Positions 1 through 5,775 of a stretch of 7,091 nt of DNA are shown here, one piece after another. The first letter of the stretch is position 1, and each line of letters starts with the position of its first letter. The notes beneath the pieces were generated by a model. That model saw only the letters and a program-made list of their open reading frames with translations, did no database searches and had not been told where the DNA came from. The position numbers and the translations under genes are program-made. Source of the DNA: Candidatus Sumerlaeota bacterium. GTDB lineage: Bacteria > Sumerlaeota > Sumerlaeia > SLMS01. The stretch lies in the NCBI GenBank assembly GCA_020850785.1, contig JADZDZ010000168.1, positions 1 to 7,091 on the forward strand, in the 5' to 3' direction.

Positions 1-502
1 CATTGCGCGCAGTGGCGAGACGCACCTCCGCCGTGCATCGTTGAACCGGCTGATCGAGGAACTGCTCCATTTCCTCGGCTACAAGTTGACCAAGGCCGGC
101 ACAAAGGTGGCCGTTTCGCTGGATGCGAAAATTCCGGATCAATTGATGGATGCGGGCCAGATGCAGCAGGTGCTGCTCAACCTGATCATGAACGCGAGCG
201 AAGCCATGCCCGGCGGCGGAACGCTTTCCATCAGGACGAAACTTTCCCGCGATCGTTCGCTGGGCCCCTGCGCGCGCATCATCGTGCAGGACACCGGCCG
301 CGGAATCCCTGCGGATGTCATTCCCCGATTGTTCGAGGCGTTCTACACCACGCGGTCGGGCGGCACGGGACTTGGCCTGTTCATTTCCAACAAGCTGATC
401 AAGCGCCACGGCGGAAAAATTTCCGTCAGGAGCGAACCGAGCGAAGGCACCACCTTCACGGTCACGCTTCCGCTGGAACCTCCGGAAGGCGCCGCCGAAT
501 GA
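1..502 (+). CDS. Sensor histidine kinase, C-terminal ATPase part (5' end outside window)
   Basis: This is the catalytic end of a two-component histidine kinase. It binds ATP and phosphorylates a conserved His, from which phosphate passes to the partner response regulator. The frame is open from base 2 with no stop, so the gene starts upstream; the TTG at 41 is not a credible start because the segment around it (LNRLIEELLHFL) reads as the end of the dimerisation helix. Seen in order: N-box NLIMNASEAM (conserved Asn codon at 191), G1 box DTGRGIP (from 290), F-box LFEAFYTT, G2 box GGTGLGL (from 359), then the usual GGKISVRSEPSEGTTF strand. The phospho-accepting His and any sensor or membrane domain lie outside. 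The stop overlaps the next start by ATGA, so it is almost certainly the cognate kinase of the NtrC-like regulator that follows. The ATPase core resembles NtrB/PAS-type soluble kinases, but the signal sensed is unknown. Confidence 0.93.
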   Translation, partial: IARSGETHLRRASLNRLIEELLHFLGYKLTKAGTKVAVSLDAKIPDQLMDAGQMQQVLLNLIMNASEAMPGGGTLSIRTKLSRDRSLGPCARIIVQDTGRGIPADVIPRLFEAFYTTRSGGTGLGLFISNKLIKRHGGKISVRSEPSEGTTFTVTLPLEPPEGAAE

Positions 503-2007
503 CCACGCGCCAACGCATTCTTGTCGTGGATGATGAACGCGACGTGATTACCGGTTTCCGCCGTGTTTTCGCGAAGGATGACGTGCAGATCGACGCCGCC
601 CACAGCGGCGCGGAGGCCATCGCCGCGATCAAGGCCCACCGCCCGGACCTTGTGATGATGGACTTGCGAATGCCCGGTCTCGATGGCCTGCAAACGCTGA
701 GGAAGATGCAGCAGCTTGATGCGCGCCTGCTGATCATCCTGATGACGGCCTACAGCACCTCCGCCAACGTGATCGAAGCCATGAAACATGGCGCCTACGA
801 TTACCTCGTGAAGCCGTTCAGCGTGGAGAAACTGCGCGAGGTCGTGAAGGAGGCGCTGAAGGTTTCAACCGATCGTTCCGCGACCGTGAGCGTCGTTCCG
901 CGCGCGAATGATCCAGATGAAGTGGATGCGATCGTCGGCAAGAGCGAGCCGATGCAGCGCGTGTACAAGATGATCGGTCAGATGGCGGGCACCAATGCGA
1001 CGGTGCTGATCACGGGCGAGAGTGGCACCGGAAAGGAACTCATTGCGCGCGCGATCTTCAGCCATGGCGATCGGAGCGCGAAACTCTTCGTTGCCGTCAA
1101 TTGCGCCGCGATTCCGGAGGCGCTGCTGGAGGGCGAACTCTTCGGTCATGAGCGCGGCACCAGCGCGGCGCCGGGCAAGTTTGAACAGGCCGCCGGCGGA
1201 ACGCTCTTCCTTGATGAAGTCGGCGACATGCCTCCCGCGACGCAGGCAAAGCTTCTTCGCGTGCTGCAGAGCGGCAGGCTGGAGCGCAGCCGCGGCACGG
1301 AAGCGGTGCCCATTGACGTGCGTATCATCGCAGCGACCAGTCGCCCCTTGGAGCACATGATCCAACAGGGACATTTTCGCGCGGACTTGTATCACCGATT
1401 GAACGTCCTGCGCGTGGAGATGCCTTCCTTGCGGGATCGCCGCGATGACATTCCGCTGCTCGTTGAGTTCTTCATGCATCGCCTGAACGCGGAACGTCGT
1501 GGCCGCGAGGTTCATGTTTCGACGGTGGTGATGGACAAGCTGATCGCCCATGACTGGCCCGGCAACGTTCGTGAACTGGAGAACACGCTTCGCAATGCGG
1601 CGCTGGTGGCGAAGGGGGGCACAATCCTTCCCGGCGATCTTCGTCTCAAGAGCGAGTCATCGGATTTTCTTCCGCGCATTTCCGCCACGCCCGCGCCCGC
1701 AAGCGACCGCATTCTCGCGCAGCTTCCCGAAGCGAACACGCTCGACGATCCGCGTTTCCGCGACATTGAAGCGCAGGTCGCCCCGCTGTTTGATCAACTC
1801 GTCGGTGCGCGCGCGCGCGGAAATCGCTTTTCGGCCTTTGACGTGATGGAGCGCGCCCTGATCGTTCACGCGCGCAATCGCAACGGCGGAAATCAACTGC
1901 GCGCCGCAGCAATGCTTGGCATCACGCGCAGCACCCTTCGCAAGCGCATTGCCCGCTACAAATTGCAGGTGAGTCGCCGCGGAAGCAAAGGCGGTGGCAC
2001 TCGATGA
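499..2007 (+). CDS. NtrC-family response regulator (receiver, AAA+, Fis-type HTH) lacking the GAFTGA loop
   Basis: A DNA-binding response regulator of 502 residues, close to the usual NtrC-family length. The receiver (about 5-120) has acidic residues D11/D12, phospho-acceptor D55 in MMDLRMPGLDG, T83 and K105. The AAA+ domain (about 145-380) has Walker A GESGTGKE (173-180), Walker B GGTLFLDE (D239/E240), a sensor I-like segment IIAATSR, the arginine-finger region FRADLYHRLNV and sensor II WPGNVRELE. The C-terminal Fis-type helix-turn-helix is about 450-492 (NQLRAAAMLGITRSTLRKRI). Oddity: where family members have GAFTGA followed by a short linker, this protein reads HERGTSAAPGKFEQA (217-231), about five residues shorter and without GAFTGA. 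In known enhancer-binding proteins that loop contacts sigma-54, and relatives without it (Rhodobacter capsulatus NtrC, E. coli TyrR) work with the housekeeping polymerase. The start overlaps the kinase stop (ATGA), with a possible GGAAGG ribosome site at 484-489. Targets are unknown; the neighbouring amt gene is one candidate. Confidence 0.94.
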   Translation: MTTRQRILVVDDERDVITGFRRVFAKDDVQIDAAHSGAEAIAAIKAHRPDLVMMDLRMPGLDGLQTLRKMQQLDARLLIILMTAYSTSANVIEAMKHGAYDYLVKPFSVEKLREVVKEALKVSTDRSATVSVVPRANDPDEVDAIVGKSEPMQRVYKMIGQMAGTNATVLITGESGTGKELIARAIFSHGDRSAKLFVAVNCAAIPEALLEGELFGHERGTSAAPGKFEQAAGGTLFLDEVGDMPPATQAKLLRVLQSGRLERSRGTEAVPIDVRIIAATSRPLEHMIQQGHFRADLYHRLNVLRVEMPSLRDRRDDIPLLVEFFMHRLNAERRGREVHVSTVVMDKLIAHDWPGNVRELENTLRNAALVAKGGTILPGDLRLKSESSDFLPRISATPAPASDRILAQLPEANTLDDPRFRDIEAQVAPLFDQLVGARARGNRFSAFDVMERALIVHARNRNGGNQLRAAAMLGITRSTLRKRIARYKLQVSRRGSKGGGTR

Positions 2008-2249
2008 GGATTCGCGTGCTCTACTTCTCCTCCCTGGCCGATGCCGTGGGCACGCGCGAGGAGGACCTCGTGCTTCCGGAATCCGCCACCATCGCGGATG
2101 TGATCGCTGATGCGGCGCGGCGCCACCCAAAGGTGACGCCGCATCTGCCATCCATGCTTGTGACGCGAAACGAGGAGTGGGCCGACCGCACCGCGAATCT
2201 TTGCGATGGCGACACGGTCGGGCTGATGCCTCCTGTCAGCGGCGGCTGA
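2004..2249 (+). CDS. moaD: MoaD-type sulfur carrier (molybdopterin synthase small subunit)
   Basis: An 81-residue beta-grasp protein of the MoaD/ThiS type. MoaD carries sulfur as a C-terminal thiocarboxylate and, with MoaE, converts precursor Z (cPMP) to molybdopterin in the cytoplasm. The sequence shows the family pattern: N-terminal strand MRIRVLYFSSLADAVG, a central helix (TIADVIADAARRHP), and the C-terminal block DGDTVGLMPPVSGG, which ends in the essential Gly-Gly and matches MoaD better than ThiS. The length is normal. The ATG overlaps the regulator stop by four bases; a GGTGG at 1993-1997 may serve as ribosome site. It is the third gene of a kinase-regulator-moaD chain, an unusual place for it, since MoaD usually sits beside MoaE, MoaA or MoeB-like genes, none of which appear here. 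A role as a general sulfur carrier for another pathway cannot be excluded. Confidence 0.88.
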   Translation: MRIRVLYFSSLADAVGTREEDLVLPESATIADVIADAARRHPKVTPHLPSMLVTRNEEWADRTANLCDGDTVGLMPPVSGG

Positions 2250-2263
2250 TCACGCGGGGTGAT
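2236..2263. other. Overlapping inverted repeats at the abutting moaD/amt stop codons
   Basis: The moaD stop (TGA, 2247-2249) is followed directly by the complement of the amt stop (TCA, 2250-2252), giving the palindrome TGATCA with no spacer. Two short perfect inverted repeats overlap here: TCAGC/GCTGA around GGCG (2236-2249) and ATCAC/GTGAT around GCGGG (2249-2263). Neither is followed by a T-run on either strand, so a standard intrinsic terminator is not supported. They may be chance or a weak bidirectional stop. Confidence 0.3.
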
Positions 2264-3638
2264 ACGCGCTTTCACCACTGTCGGCGATGTCCATGCCGAC
2301 TTCCTGCTCATCCACCGTCGCCTTCGCGCCGATCACCTTGTCCACCACGAACAGGATGACCACCGTTCCCACGACGGAGAGCGCAACGGTGATTCCCACG
2401 GCAATTGCCTGATTCAGCACCTGCCCATGGTTGCCATCAACGACGCCGCCCAGCGTGTCGCCGAGCGCGCTGTTCACATCCTTCGTTGCAAACACGCCGG
2501 TGAGGATCGCGCCCAACATTCCGCCCATGCCATGGACGCCAAACACGTCCAGTGAATCGTCGTACTTGAAGGTTGCCTTGATCTTTGTGCAGGCGAACCA
2601 GCAAAAGAGCCCCGCGATCAATCCGATGATCAGTCCGCTCACCGGCGAAACGAAGCCGGCCGCGGGTGTCACGGCAACAAGGCCCGCGACGGCGCCGGAA
2701 ATTCCACCCAGCAGGCTCGGTTTTCCGCGAAACGCCCATTCCGCCAGCAGCCATGTCATCGTCGCGCCCGCGGCGGACATGTGCGTGGAGGTGAAGGCCG
2801 CCGATGCCAAGGCACCGGAACCGAGCGCGCTTCCCGCGTTGAAGCCGAACCATCCCATCCATAGCAGCCCCGCGCCGATGGCGCTCAGCACCAGATTGTG
2901 CGGAACGAACTGCGGCCCCGGATAACCGCTCCGCTTTCCAAGGTAGATCGCGCACACCAGCGCGGAGATGCCCGAACTGATATGCACCACCGTGCCACCG
3001 GCAAAGTCCAACGCCTTCACGCCATTTTCCGGCCCGACAAACGCATTCAGGAAACCGCCCTCCCCCCAAACCATGTGTGCCAGGGGGAAGTAGACCACAA
3101 CCATCCAGAACAACATGAAAACCGCGAGCGCCTTGAAACGGAAACGCTCCGCGAAAGCACCAATCATCAGGCAGGGCGTGATGATCGCAAACATCAGTTG
3201 GAAAAACATGAACGTCTGGTGGGGGAGCGTCGCCGCGTAGGTTGTGTTCGGCGCACCGCCCACTCCCTTCAGGAACGCATAATCAAATCCCCCGATGAAG
3301 GCGTTGTTTTTGGAAAAGGAGAGACTGTAGCCGAACAGCAGCCACAGGATGGAAACCAACGCCATCAGGTAGAAGCACTGAACGAAGATCGACAGCACGT
3401 TCTTCGAGCGCACGAGTCCGCCGTAGAACAGCATCAAACCCGGCGCGGTCATCATGAGCACGAATGCCGCCGACGTCAGCACCCACGCGTTGTCGCCCGC
3501 CATCTGCGCTTCGGCGACCTTTTGCTTCAACTGCAACAACTCGGACGCAACATCCGCCGTCTGGGCAAAGGCCGCGCCGGCAGAACAAACGAACAGCAGC
3601 AGCAGGGGGAACCACTTCCTCACATTGCAAAAATCCAT
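2250..3638 (-). CDS. amt: Ammonium transporter (Amt/MEP/Rh family)
   Basis: An inner-membrane channel that brings ammonium into the cell as a nitrogen source, normally a trimer gated by the PII protein GlnK. The 462-residue product starts with a probable signal peptide (1-26, hydrophobic PLLLLFVCSAGAAFAQ, cleavage near AFA-Q), then a polar, possibly coiled stretch (27-48), and about eleven membrane spans. The family signature DFAGGTVVHISSG is at 211-223. D211 and H219 correspond to D160 and H168 of E. coli AmtB, and D364 and H369 in DVFGVHGMGG correspond to D313 and H318, so the twin-His pore is intact. The cytoplasmic tail EVGMDIADSGESAYH matches the PII-binding tail of AmtB. The ATG at 3638 has only a weak, distant GAAAGG upstream (14-base spacing). 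No glnK gene is adjacent. The gene converges on moaD with no spacer, and a structured leader precedes it. Confidence 0.97.
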   Translation of the reverse strand: MDFCNVRKWFPLLLLFVCSAGAAFAQTADVASELLQLKQKVAEAQMAGDNAWVLTSAAFVLMMTAPGLMLFYGGLVRSKNVLSIFVQCFYLMALVSILWLLFGYSLSFSKNNAFIGGFDYAFLKGVGGAPNTTYAATLPHQTFMFFQLMFAIITPCLMIGAFAERFRFKALAVFMLFWMVVVYFPLAHMVWGEGGFLNAFVGPENGVKALDFAGGTVVHISSGISALVCAIYLGKRSGYPGPQFVPHNLVLSAIGAGLLWMGWFGFNAGSALGSGALASAAFTSTHMSAAGATMTWLLAEWAFRGKPSLLGGISGAVAGLVAVTPAAGFVSPVSGLIIGLIAGLFCWFACTKIKATFKYDDSLDVFGVHGMGGMLGAILTGVFATKDVNSALGDTLGGVVDGNHGQVLNQAIAVGITVALSVVGTVVILFVVDKVIGAKATVDEQEVGMDIADSGESAYHPA

Positions 3639-3717
3639 GGGACAGTGCGCCGCCTTTCACAAGAAATGGGAATCAAAATGTGAGGCGAATTTGATTTGGT
3701 GGAGCATCATCGCAACT

Positions 3718-3771
3718 GCTTTTCCCCGCCGGAAAAAGCGAGGATTCGCTCCAAGAGGTAAATTTGGAGCG
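3718..3771 (-). promoter_or_regulatory. Three chained hairpins between the upstream membrane-protein gene and amt
   Basis: Read in the minus-strand direction, three inverted repeats share arms. H1 is CGCTCCAA/TTGGAGCG (3771-3764 with 3754-3747, perfect 8 bp, 9-base loop). H2 is AGCGA/TCGCT (3750-3746 with 3741-3737, 5 bp, ATCC loop) and runs straight into TTTTCC, as in an intrinsic terminator. H3 is roughly GGAAAA/TTTTCC plus two outer pairs across one bulged base (3739-3731 with 3725-3718). H1 and H2 cannot form together, nor can H2 and H3. The set lies about 58 bases past the stop of the upstream gene and 80-130 bases before the amt ATG. It may be the terminator of the upstream gene, or a terminator/antiterminator switch in an amt leader. 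Base pairing is seen directly; function is inferred. Confidence 0.35.
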
Positions 3772-3804
3772 CTGATTTTATTAATTTTGCGAGATAATTG
3801 GGCG

Positions 3805-3810
3805 ATTCTA
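3805..3810 (-). promoter_or_regulatory. Possible -10 element for amt
   Basis: In the minus-strand sense the AT-rich stretch between the upstream gene and the hairpins contains TAGAAT, a five-of-six match to the housekeeping -10 consensus. No convincing -35 lies 16-18 bases upstream. Transcription from here would give an amt leader of about 160 bases containing all three hairpins. I looked for the GG-N10-GC core of a sigma-54 promoter in this 190-bp gap in the amt direction and did not find one. Weak, pattern-only call. Confidence 0.18.
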
Positions 3811-3828
3811 AGCCATCGAGAAAAAGAC

Positions 3829-4845
3829 CTATTTTGATGGTCCTTTTTGCTCAGACAGGCGGAAAACTCCAAGATCACCAACGCTGTGCAGCAACGCCAG
3901 TCCCATGGCGAATCCCTGAAAACAGTAAACCAGAACCGGCGATTCCCCGTAACGGTTCGCCGTCACCTTCATCGCCACCAGCATCGCGATGGAACCGCAC
4001 AACGCCACTGCACATTGGAGCGCGAACCGCCCTCGCGATGGGCGCGGCAGCACAAAGAAATTCAGCGCAATGGATTGGAAGGCGTGGGCAGACATCGTCA
4101 GGGAGAGCAGCTTCATCGACGGTTCCGGAGTCCACAGCACGAGGAACATCGGCCAGGGATAAGCCAGCGCGGACAAAAGCGCCGCCACCGGCAGGATGGT
4201 TCGCCGATTCGCGCCCCATTGCCGCGCGCGGCGCTGCACCACGAGCACGCCGAGAACAAACAGATACAACGCCAGCAGCACGAACAGGTAGCGGAACAGA
4301 TCAAGGCGCCATTCCAGCAGCATGGGGATTTGGTCCGTGTAGAACCAACCGATGCCGAAGAACAGCAGCGCATTCACGCCGATCAGTTGCCGGTCCAGCG
4401 CCGCGTCGCTTGGCGTGTTGATTCCTGCGCGCTCACGATACAGCCCCGTCACGAAAACCGACTGCGTTGCGATGTTCCAGGAATTGATCGCATACAGCAG
4501 CGCAATGGAGGGCGCCGAGATGGCAGGGTGTCCGCGGCGAATCAAAAGCCACTCAGCGACGGGAAGGAAGAAGCACACACTCATTGCAATTGCCGCGAAG
4601 GCGATCTGCTTCGCACCAATGCGAAGCCCACCGCTTCCAAGGAAACGAAAGGTGAGCAGCACGTGGAACGTCACGAACACATACTGCGCGTCATTGAAGG
4701 GAACCGACTCGGTGATGGAGGGAAAACCGAGGGAAACCGCCAGAAGCGCCAGCGGGAGAACGAAGGGAAAAAGGAAAAGGACAACATCGCGCACCGGGCC
4801 AAGCAGCCACGGAGCCTGCTGCGATTCCGATTTCCCATGATTCAT
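3829..4845 (-). CDS. Polytopic membrane protein of unknown function
   Basis: A 338-residue, strongly hydrophobic protein that I do not recognise as a named family. About nine or ten membrane spans are likely (roughly 20-40, 52-70, 79-101, 112-130, 155-170, 183-203, 217-237, 252-267, 273-293, 303-322), with no cleavable signal. Polar residues inside or at the edge of spans stand out: FHVLLTFRF (60-68), a NSWNIATQ...GLYRERAG segment (121-141) and SAHAFQSIALNFFVLPR (252-268). Such buried His, Trp, Asn and Gln residues suggest a conserved functional core rather than plain spacer helices. They faintly recall uncharacterised bacterial membrane proteins with a W-H...Q...G...LYRR-type motif; this is recollection, not a search. 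The ATG at 4845 has a poor ribosome site. The gene is divergent from the next membrane-protein gene and lies 190 bp upstream of amt on the same strand, probably in a separate unit given the hairpins between them. Confidence 0.8.
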   Translation of the reverse strand: MNHGKSESQQAPWLLGPVRDVVLFLFPFVLPLALLAVSLGFPSITESVPFNDAQYVFVTFHVLLTFRFLGSGGLRIGAKQIAFAAIAMSVCFFLPVAEWLLIRRGHPAISAPSIALLYAINSWNIATQSVFVTGLYRERAGINTPSDAALDRQLIGVNALLFFGIGWFYTDQIPMLLEWRLDLFRYLFVLLALYLFVLGVLVVQRRARQWGANRRTILPVAALLSALAYPWPMFLVLWTPEPSMKLLSLTMSAHAFQSIALNFFVLPRPSRGRFALQCAVALCGSIAMLVAMKVTANRYGESPVLVYCFQGFAMGLALLHSVGDLGVFRLSEQKGPSK

Positions 4846-4862
4846 CGCTCAAGGCCACAGGA

Positions 4863-4880
4863 TTGACAGAACAGGGTCAA
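4863..4880. promoter_or_regulatory. Inverted repeat in the divergent promoter region
   Basis: The gap of about 108 bp between the two divergent membrane-protein genes must hold both promoters. It contains TTGAC-N8-GTCAA (4863-4867 and 4876-4880), a perfect 5-bp dyad of operator size; TTGACA at its left end also equals the -35 consensus on the plus strand. No good -10 follows at 16-18 bases. A dyad this short can arise by chance. Confidence 0.2.
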
Positions 4881-4953
4881 GGCGCGGGAAAGATTGGTTG
4901 CGGCTGACGCGCGCTTTGCGCATTTCCTGCCAGCACTGGGAGCGACTCAAGCA

Positions 4954-5763
4954 ATGGCGGTCAATGACGGCATCTATCTTAGGGACACTTGGGATAACCT
5001 AAATCAGAATCCTGTCTTTCGCCGTTCAATGCTGCCTCGTGGCATTCGGGTGGTCTGGCGCAGCCCCATCGTGCGCGCCGTGCTGCTGTCCATCGTCGCC
5101 ATGGCGCTCTTTCAGGTTTCCGACTCGCTCATCAACTTCAGCCTTATTTTCTACAGCCTCAGTGCGGCAATCCTTTGGACGATGCTCTATGCGGTGCAGC
5201 ATTACCTTTGCTGGGCGGAACTTGTGTCCATGGCCGCTACCGGAACACTCGCGGATTATTACAACTCCGGCCTGTCGCGTTCCGACGTCGCGATGGGGGT
5301 CATCTATCCCGCGAGAATTTCAGAAAGCATCGCGGGACTTTTGATCATTGGCTACTTCCTGCTAACGATGGATTTTTCACAGAAGATCATCATGGTGATG
5401 CTCGTCTTTATTTTGGTGATGCGCATCATGTCGTTGTTCGCGCAGCCATCGCTCTTTCTTCCCGACGCGGAGAACTACCTGCGCAAGCGCAACCCCGTCG
5501 CATTGTTCCTCATCAGCTTTTCCATCTTCGTGCCGTTCCTGATCTGGTTCACGATTTATTTCATTCTCCTGTACGGCGGCATGTTTCTGGGGGTGCTGCT
5601 CAAGCTGAGGGACTTCCAGATGATCTCCGTCGTCGCGCTTGTTGCAACGATGTACCTGTCATCCTGGCCGAACAACAAGTTCGCCCAATGGCGACTGAAC
5701 CGCTTCTACAAGCGGCAGGCGAGCTTTGACGAGTTGTTTGAAAAGTACGTTGAGGAGCGCTGA
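4954..5763 (+). CDS. Integral membrane protein, ABC-2 permease-like, no named function
   Basis: A 269-residue membrane protein with about five to six hydrophobic spans (roughly 38-55, 58-82, 117-137, 144-163, 181-207, 221-236) and a charged cytoplasmic tail ending FDELFEKYVEER. Two features recall permeases of ABC-2 type exporters: the N-terminal NPVFRRSMLPRGIR segment (19-32), like the NP(I/V)xRREL opening of such proteins, and the GTLADYYNSGLSRSDVAMG block (97-115), like their GTLExLLxTPLSRREIxxGK motif. This is motif resemblance, not proof. No ATP-binding subunit is adjacent: the left neighbour is a divergent membrane protein and the right is cysS on the other strand. I chose the ATG at 4954 (GGGAG at 4938-4942) over the in-frame TTG at 4894, which would add 20 residues and lacks properly spaced ribosome-site bases. 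The N-terminal boundary remains uncertain. Confidence 0.78.
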   Translation: MAVNDGIYLRDTWDNLNQNPVFRRSMLPRGIRVVWRSPIVRAVLLSIVAMALFQVSDSLINFSLIFYSLSAAILWTMLYAVQHYLCWAELVSMAATGTLADYYNSGLSRSDVAMGVIYPARISESIAGLLIIGYFLLTMDFSQKIIMVMLVFILVMRIMSLFAQPSLFLPDAENYLRKRNPVALFLISFSIFVPFLIWFTIYFILLYGGMFLGVLLKLRDFQMISVVALVATMYLSSWPNNKFAQWRLNRFYKRQASFDELFEKYVEER

Positions 5764-5768
5764 GCGCT
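5756..5768. other. Stop-codon-centred inverted repeat at the convergent cysS junction
   Basis: AGCGC-TGA-GCGCT is a perfect 5-bp dyad with the TGA stop of the permease-like gene as its loop. The cysS stop follows after 12 bases on the other strand. No T-run follows in either direction, and a 3-base loop is tight, so this is at best a weak bidirectional terminator. Confidence 0.25.
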
Positions 5769-5775
5769 GCGCGGA

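Noticed and set aside
41..502. Kinase gene starting at the TTG at 41
   Set aside because: The frame is open to the window start and the region reads as the end of a dimerisation helix; a lone ATPase domain of 153 residues is less likely than a truncated full kinase.
1141..1180. Frameshift or sequencing error explaining the missing GAFTGA
   Set aside because: The reading frame matches the family immediately before (LFGHER) and after (KFEQAAGG), and no other frame encodes GAFTGA there. A clean in-frame deletion or replacement fits better.
865..1551. Minus-strand open frame (228 codons) opposite the response regulator
   Set aside because: A shadow of the AAA+ domain in GC-rich DNA, with no recognisable domain.
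2898..3683. Plus-strand open frame (261 codons) opposite amt
   Set aside because: It is the antisense of an unmistakable Amt gene; its composition is highly polar and repetitive and it matches no family.
3639..3828. Sigma-54 promoter ahead of amt
   Set aside because: GG- and GC-containing stretches such as the one around TTGGAGCG do not have the required GG-N10-GC spacing in the amt direction.
3454..3837. Plus-strand open frame spanning the amt start and the AT-rich gap
   Set aside because: It mostly mirrors the amt N-terminus and signal peptide, and then reads through the hairpin region. No ribosome site or family resemblance.
3847..4866. Long plus-strand open frame (339 codons) opposite the membrane-protein gene
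   Set aside because: The translation is rich in Arg, Gln and His with no hydrophobic core or domain, typical of an antisense shadow. The minus-strand frame encodes a coherent multi-span membrane protein.
4894..4953. TTG start adding 20 residues to the permease-like protein
   Set aside because: GGGAAAG sits almost directly against the TTG, too close for a normal ribosome site, and the ATG at 4954 places the NPVFRR motif at a usual distance from the start. Not fully excluded.
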